Source: Typha latifolia
Lineage: Eukaryota > Streptophyta > Magnoliopsida > Poales > Typhaceae
Direction of reading: 5' to 3'
Length of the DNA stretch: 64,000 nucleotides
NCBI GenBank assembly: GCA_019914945.1
Contig: CM034105.1
Location: 9,300,001 to 9,364,000 of the forward strand
This document shows, one piece after another, positions 57,012-64,000 of this stretch (the stretch's first letter is position 1; every line of letters begins with the position of its first letter). The notes under the pieces were generated by a model. That model did not search any database, was not told where the DNA came from, and was given only the letters and a program-made list of their open reading frames with translations. A program made the translations under genes and the position numbers.

Positions 57012-60000
57012 ATGAAGGAAGCGGAGGAATTCCGATTCCAGGACCAAGGCAGCCGCGTTCCCTTTGCCCTCGGCGGTCCCATCTACGTCCCCGACCTCGT
57101 CAGCCCCCTCACTTCCGTCGCCGATTTCAAAGCCTCCGTCCTCCAAGATGTCCAGGTATCCCTCTTTAGCGCATCTATACCATCTTCTTTCATCTTTCCA
57201 AAGTGATCTTTTTATGTTTCCTTCTTCTCCTTTGAGAAGGGCCTAGAAGCGGATCTGGGCTCGTTGGGAGATTTCGATGAGGAGCTCTCGTACGTTTTCT
57301 CGCTTTAATCGGGTGTATATATATTAAGCTATTGAATTCTTGACGTGCTTTTTGGTCGGAATTGCTTAGGGTTGACGAACTTAACGTGTTTACAGAGGAG
57401 GAACTGGTGGAACGAGCGCTTCGGGAGAACTTTGATGTAATTTTCTTCCTCTATTTGAGGGTTTGGTTCTTTAGGGAGATGAACTAATTTTTGACGCAGG
57501 TCATTGTCTGTAGCAGGATGTTGATGATGATGATGATCAGATAAAGGTCATGGATTGTTCTGATGGAAGGTAACTGAATTTCTTCTTTTATATTTGAAGT
57601 AGTCCAGTGTTTTATTGGTGAAATTAGCTTTAGGTCAATGTAGGTGGATTATTCCGAATAGTGGTTTTACTTGCTTAATATTGTTAATGATAATTCGGAG
57701 GTGAAATCTCTGTTCATTCTTGGTTGTAATGAAAAAGACAATATTTATGAGAGTTTATGCTTTATAATCGATTCTATCTGGCATGGGAAACATTGTTTTC
57801 ATGCTTATCAATTGAGAATTGTATCATCGAGGTGAAATGTACATCAATACGATAATGGGTACACTGGACAAACAAGCTCCCTGGGTTTACGGATACAAAG
57901 CCACACACACCCTAATTTCCTGATGATGGTGTAGTTTGGTTACATCCTATATCAGGCTTTAAGATCTCTTTGAGAACATCTTTAAACTTTTGTGCAATTT
58001 CCTTTTACAATTTATGTGGATGTACACTCATTTTTGTGGCTCTTCTGTTTTTACTTTTAAGGGAGTGTTCTTATCTTTTTGTTCCTTTCTTCTTTGAGGT
58101 GTGAGGTCTAAAATTCATTCTTTCTATTTGATATATGCAGACGAGATAATAACGCTTGCATCTCAGGGAATGAACTTGTTTGTTCATCAGACTCAGCACT
58201 CCAAAGCAGCAATTTAGGATCTCAGATATCTGAAGAGGGTCCTCCCATTGTGAGATGTGATTCCTCGGGGAAAAAGCCTAAACTACAAAAAGGAAGAAAA
58301 AGAGGAAGATGCTTTGATAGAGATAGTCGAGCTGCTGAACTGGAAGTACATTAATTTATTTCTGCCATGCTTAAAAAATGTGATTTTCCTTTAGTTCTTT
58401 TTCCAGAAGATGTACTCTTGTTTTGGTAATCAAGCAGTTGTCAAATCCTCATGATAGCATTGAGAAGTAAATAAAGGTACAACTTTTCCTTTGGTACTTA
58501 TCGACCACTACTCCACTAGGAGACAATACAATTCATAGATGTCGCCACTTGTCAACTGTCATGACAACTTTTAGCCTTCCTTCTTAATGTTTATAGCGTG
58601 ATATGGAGAACGGAAGTTCACATCATTATTTCAGTCTTTGGTATGAAAGATAAACAGTTGGTAGCATAAGATAAGGATAAACATCAGAAGTTCATAGCAA
58701 CTGGAAACATTCATGGATTATTATATTAGGCAAGAAATTGGGAATGATGTTTCTATAGAAATTTCTCTTACAAAATTCTCTGCAAAGGACCATAATAACT
58801 ACAGGATTGTCAATTCAATTAATATCTGAAAGAAATATCAATTTGGTGGAGGTCAAAATTGGAGTCTTGCCATTTAGCTCCCTTTTATCTCATGTTACCA
58901 AGTGACTCTTTTTGTGCACTGCCTCAAGTTTTAATCCTGTCTTCTTTCAAATACTTTCTTTTAGTTATTCTTTTATGTTGTTTCTTGATACTTTTTTCTC
59001 TTATTTTCCTTTTCATTTGTGTTGTCAGTAATATGACATCATTTTTCTTATCTGTCAGTTATCTTATTCTTACTGGTAACAACCAGGTTTCTACTGTTGG
59101 TTGTATTGCACAGTTACATGATTGTTTATCATGCTGTTCTTCTTGTTAGAGTTCAATTATTTGATTTATTGTTACTTGTATCTAAATCTTCAGGGCTTCA
59201 CCTTCATTATTAAGAACATTTAATTAATTCCCTAGCGAAACTTGATTATCCCCTAGCACAATCTTGTTCCAACTTCATAATCTTTGACACAATTTTGTTT
59301 GGAGTCCTAATTCATAAGAATTAACATGATCTTTTTGAGCTTCCTCACATGCAGATCATACTTAAACATGTTCTATAGAGTGTCTTTTCACCTAAGCGTA
59401 ACATTCTGAAAGGGATTAAAACTGATAGTGGTTATTATTCTCTTGGATAAATGAATTAGTGACATATATATTATTGGTGGTTGATTAATTTTGCTGCCTC
59501 ACCTTATGATTTTTCCTCAATAACTAGGTTGACTACTACGATTTCATATTGTCAATTTGTCACTATATCTCTTTGAAACACGAGTATGTTTTGCAGCTTC
59601 TTCCTTTTCTCAGGTAAATTACCCATATGGTTAGTTTACTTGTTTGACCTGCACTATAATCAGCTTATTACTAGAGACATTTGCATCTCGTCCTGCATCA
59701 AAAGAAAAGAGGGAAGAGAAAGAAAACTGTTAGAATCATAAAACATATCAGTGAGGTATTATGCACTAGGCAACACTATAGCTAGGGGACTAAGTACTGA
59801 ACAACCACAGAATTAATGTGAAGGAGTTTACTTGGAAGACCTGTTCTGTTGAGTGTAGAGATGATAAGTATATCACCTTCTTCTGTATGTGTATTAAGCA
59901 ATAAGGTATTCATGAACTTCTGAAGGTTTATGGAAACTTTAGAATTTGTTTAACATAGTGGAAGCATGGATTTTGAAACTTAGGATCTGTTTTGGTACTT

Positions 60001-61647
60001 ATATTGAAGGTCCCAACATCTTGAAGGTTGGAAAGAGGAAGGAAAGAAAGCCTAAAAAGTGCTAGCAAGAGGATAGAAAGATTAGTATGTTATTGAATGA
60101 GGAACTAAGATTTGTTTGAAATTTCAAGGTAAGTCTAGGAGTGTCAAAATAACAAGCAACTCGGGCTCAGCTCTATCTCAACTTGGCTGAAGCTCAAGCT
60201 TGGCTCTGGTCAGTTTAAATTGAGTTGAGCCTAAGATTTGTGTTTGGGCTCAATTTGAATTTTGAGCCAAGGCTAAGACGGAATATATTATTTATTGGAC
60301 TTTGCTCAAATATAATATTTTTTAATATTATATATTTTAAAATGGTTCTTGGCTCAGCTTGAATAGTTTTTGGCTCATTTTAAGGCATTGACAATTTTGG
60401 CTTAGTTCGGCTCGGCTTGAATAATAAGTTCGATTCAGGCTAGTTTGAAAATACTTAGTTTTAGGCTTGGGCTCAGTCTGGCTTGGCTCGACTTGAGCTG
60501 AGCCGAGCCTAAATCTCAAGCTAGGCTTGAGATTAATTATGAGCTGAGCTTGAGCTAGAGCCGGCTCGCTCAGGCTCGGCTTGTCTAACCCCCCTAGATA
60601 AGACCCCATATCAGAGACTTGATTAATGCTCATGCTTGTGTTTATAATTCGCTGTTTTCAGTTTTAGGAACTATGCTGGTTTGTGGAGTAAACTGAACAT
60701 TTATGAATGATCTTATCTGCGCTTTCCTCTTTGATTTGCCCATCCTTCTTGCATAAGTTGATTTTATCAGTTAATTTACAGGGTCTTGATATGCATTTTA
60801 TGTCATCTTCCTATTATTTTTGTTGATACCATGAGTGTTTTATTTCTTATTTTATTCCTCTGATCAGGGTAATTATTTTGCGAAAGTAAAGCAACTTGCA
60901 GCAGTGAAGCAAAAACAAGATGAAGACAAATTAGCTGCTAGACTTCATTCATTCTGGTAGGCTTACTTTGTTTTATGCATTTTGAGATTCTCCATTTGTG
61001 CATGCAGTTGATGTTGAATAAGTACACAACAATGTAGGAGAACAAAATTCAATTTTGAGATCTTATAATAGAACTTCATTAAGTCAATGGTCCAATGCGT
61101 CAAAAATGCATTACTGCTCTTCGATTTTCCTAGTTTGAGTAAAATTTTCAGTTCAGCCTTTCGGTTCAATTCTTGCGGAGCTATTCTTGAATCTAAATTG
61201 TCTAAAGACTGTACTGTTGACCTTATATGGAGGAAGGTTGTCAGAGGTTCATGTTTAACAAGGTTGCTTTTGCAAATAAAGTTGATATGAAAGTAGTTTA
61301 TAGTCGTTCATTAATTATTGGCCATTACCTAATCTTCAATTATTGTTGGTTTTGAAAATTCAGTTAGTTTAGATCTATCTAAAATTTACATTCAGTTAGT
61401 TTAGATCTATCTACAATTTAAGTCAGAAGAAACTCATGCTTATTTTCCACGTTTTAAACCATGTTTATGTATTAGGATGACCTTTAATGTGCTAGTATGT
61501 TTACAACTATACACCCTGGTAGCGTTTTCTAGGTCATGAAACAACCTCTTTATTAATGGTAACTGGTAAGGCTGCCCTACCCAGATCTTAAATTGGCATT
61601 CCTCATGGACTAGGATGCCCTTTTGATAACCATGAACAATGGGGGCT

Positions 61648-61681
<34 letters not shown>

Positions 61682-64000
61682 GTTTTTTGTTTATGCTGTC
61701 TGCTGTGTTGTTTTCCAGTAAACAAATCTTTCCTTCTGTCCTTAACAATGTTTTGAAAAATGATTGCACAATGGGGTTGTGGAAGCACATTTAGCTGATA
61801 TTTAGTCAATACAAATATAAAGATACTAAATAATTTGAAATACATATTTCATTAAATCTTTTTATTAGTATAAAATTGATAAATCATTAGATCTTGAAGA
61901 AAATGGAATTATAGTTTATAACTATATGACAACCCAAGTAATGCTCCAGCACATGTTTATATGACAGCTATAGCATTGTTTTAAAAAACTTTTGCCTTAA
62001 CACCTAGGCTTTCGCCTTAGATAGAATATAACTAGGTCTCGCATAGGTGACTTGCCAGAGGATCTCGCATCATTTGTCAGTATGTTAATTTGACTTTTAT
62101 ATTCAAAATTATTTACATGTTGATGAATCAGTGAATTCTAATCATGAATTGAAATATTAGGCGATCCTTATCCTTATTGTCGAAATGGATTGGCTGATTT
62201 GGCCCATCCTCGATCTGAATCATCCGAAATGGAAGACTGATACGGGCAATATGCATCGTTTCTTTAAGCAATCCCAAAATCGATACTTAGAACCAAGGTT
62301 TCCAGTATCGAAATCGGGATCGGTATCGGCCATCCGAAAAAATGATACGTATCGGCCGTATCGGTAGCTCATATTAGATTGATTAATTTTTTAATTACGT
62401 AAAATTTTAAATATTATTCAAAAATACAGACAAATTTCTAAAAAATTAGAAAAAATGAGAGGAAAATAAAACTTACGTATGGAGCCTAAAAATTAAAAAA
62501 ATGTATTGACTTACTTAAAATTCAAAATTTTGATGAATATCAAGCTCTCTTTCCTCTCCCTCTCAAAATTTAAACTTACTCAAAGATTACTCACGTAGAC
62601 ACGGTTCCTATTTTTTCTTTACTTCTTTCCCTTCTCTCTCTCTCTCTCGGGTTCTCAGTATCTGGTGCTGTTGTTTCACCGCAGTAGCAACAATAGAAGT
62701 CGTCGGATCTACTCGGTATAGGAAGAGAAAAAGAGAGGGAATTAGAGGAATTAAAAATTGAAAAAAAAATAAAAAAACTCATCCGAGATCGCTGGAGGTT
62801 AAGGTTGTTGGATCTTCGTCGGAGAATGTCGCTAGAGGTCGAGGTTGTCAGAAATCTACTCGGTCACTAGTGGAAGAAGTGAGAAAGAAGAGAAAAAGAG
62901 AGAGAAAAAAGGAAAGAAAGAAAAGAGAGAGGGAGTAGGTGGAGAGGTGGGGTTCGGGTCGGATCCCGCTTGTTCCCGCCAATTTTGGATGGGATCGGCC
63001 GAAACAGCCAATCTTGTTCGATACAGATCAAGTGATGGCCAATACCCTAGTGGAAACTGAGAACTATGCTTAAAACTTTGATTCTAATAGCTTACTATAA
63101 TTCTTAACAACAATGCATTAGTATATTCTTTAGATTGTATGTGTCAATTTGAACTTCTTTAACTATTATTTCTTTTGTTTGTTTATTCTTTAACTTTCTT
63201 GAATTTTGGTCGCACCTGCCTAGTGCCTAGGTGCTACATTATCGCTTGCCCGCACATACTCTGCAGCCTTATAGAACCTCGAACTATAGCTTGATAAATG
63301 ACAACTATCACCAACAACATAATAATCACCGAAAAAGTTAATGAAGAAGCATAACCAGGCATATTGCAATAATTAAATAATTAAAAGGGACTAGAGACTG
63401 GTGAGTGATGCACTTATGAGGTCTGTATATGGTGTATGCTTCTCGAGGGCTTCTGCATATGGGGCCATATGGAGCATTTGTGTATGTGCCGATATGCAGT
63501 CCGACAACGTACTAGGGCTGCAAATGCATATGTTAGGCGACTTATCCACTGCAACCACCTATGCAGATGCTAGTCTGCCTTTTAAGCAGTGATCCCTAAT
63601 ACATTTATTAATGCCTTTAATGGGGAAGATTATTTTCTGCATGATAACTGACTTACCATGACTTACTGCTATTCAGCTTGTTCCCCAATATTTTTCCTTT
63701 TTAGTATTCACACTTGTTCATACTCAATTTGTAATCTCTAGGTCTTGTACTGCCTTTAAAGCTGATTTACGATCTAAGCATGATAGCAGTTAACTGAAAA
63801 TGATTATCATATCTGTATGCCATGCTTCTGACAGAGAATTGGGTAGAATTGTTAGATGAATATTATTTGAATCTTGAAATGTTTTGTCATCTTACAAATC
63901 TATATCTTATTTTGTTCCAGTGGCAATTCTAAATCTCTTGAAGGCACAATTACAAGCTCTGAGAAAATTGAAAAGATGAGATCCCTTAGGTTTATAACAT
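57012..64000 (+). CDS. Probable snRNA-activating protein complex subunit (SRD2/SNAP50-like), partial
   Basis: Seven exons join in one frame with GT-AG introns: 57012-57155, 57240-57289, 57370-57436, 57517-57569, 58141-58345, 60868-60956, 63921-64000 (continuing). Start ATG at 57012 (MKEAEEFRFQDQ). Recognisable blocks are FALGGPIYVPDLVSPLTSVA (residues ~18-37), VDELNVFTEEELVERAL (~66-82), an Asp run, a basic patch (KPKLQKGRKRGR), and YFAKVKQLAAVKQKQDEDKL with AARLHSF. From memory these fit plant SNAPc subunit 3/SRD2, which binds the snRNA promoter element and drives snRNA transcription in the nucleus; the diagnostic C-terminal zinc-binding domain lies outside the window. Introns 5 and 6 are 2.5 and 3.0 kb and hold TE insertions. 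Exon structure is firm; the family name is moderately sure. Confidence 0.7.
60136..60596. mobile_element. hAT-like MITE in intron 5
   Basis: TAGGAGTGTCAAAATAACAAGC at the left and, on the reverse strand at the right, TAGGGGGGTTAGACAAGC form imperfect inverted ends. The flanking 8-mers GGTAAGTC (60128-60135) and GATAAGAC (60597-60604) match at six of eight bases, as expected for an old hAT target duplication. The interior is rich in GGCTCGGCT/GAGCTTGAGC repeats and has no transposase. Confidence 0.55.
61649..61680 (+). repeat. T32 homopolymer in intron 6
   Basis: An uninterrupted run of 32 T. On the minus strand it gives a spurious polylysine open frame. Confidence 0.95.
62296..63058. mobile_element. 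Possible non-autonomous TIR element in intron 6
   Basis: Left end AGGTTTCCAGTATCG and right end (reverse strand) AGTTTCCACTAGGGT are imperfect inverted repeats. Flanking 8-mers TAGAACCA and GAGAACTA match at six of eight bases. Internal GTATCGG/CCGATAC repeats and a purine-rich right half; no coding capacity. Confidence 0.35.

Noticed and set aside
61440..61790. 116-codon minus-strand frame with a polylysine run
   Set aside because: The lysine run is the T32 homopolymer read on the other strand inside an intron.

Overview
The window is nuclear DNA of a flowering plant. It carries plant-specific retrotransposon lineages (SIRE-like Ty1/copia, chromodomain Ty3/gypsy, an Athila/Tat-type protease remnant), an intact gene of the plant PADRE/DUF4228 family, and a spliced gene with GT-AG introns. 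The species cannot be told from the sequence. About 85-90 percent of the window is transposable-element DNA, mostly nested and decayed.

Layout. 1-10125: one copia family (family 1). A plus-strand copy (A, 1-3180) is split by an LTR fragment and abuts a minus-strand copy (C, 3181-10125) that has LTR remains at both ends. 10126-12381: a low-copy island with an intact PADRE-domain gene (10846-11529, minus) and the 3' end of a LINE. 12382-17882: the 5' end of a different copia element (E) joined to a third family 1 copy (D, minus). 17883-22241: 5' part of a Ty3/gypsy element (F) and copies of another gypsy LTR. 22242-25392: a 3.15-kb solo LTR with a perfect 5-bp target-site duplication. 25393-27648: unclassified. 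27649-31870: a non-coding, strand-skewed, LARD-like element (minus). 31871-38363: two minus-strand chromovirus copies (H2, H1) joined through an LTR. 38364-54190: plus-strand chromoviruses J, K and M. K is cut inside its integrase by a 9.3-kb array of four LTRs and three internal segments, and it resumes in frame on the far side. 54191-55560: a rearranged long-LTR piece and an Athila/Tat protease remnant. 56250-64000: a protein-coding gene (probable snRNA-activating protein complex subunit, SRD2/SNAP50-like, plus strand, seven exons visible, continuing past the window). Its promoter and first exon are duplicated in inverted orientation just upstream, and two introns contain MITE-like insertions.

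The two cellular genes show no functional link. The signal that unites the TE portion is a CpG-rich 12-bp palindrome, GCGTTCGAACGC. It and its deaminated variants recur in clusters inside the LTRs of unrelated copia and gypsy families. In the gypsy LTRs the clusters lie just upstream of a conserved TATA box.
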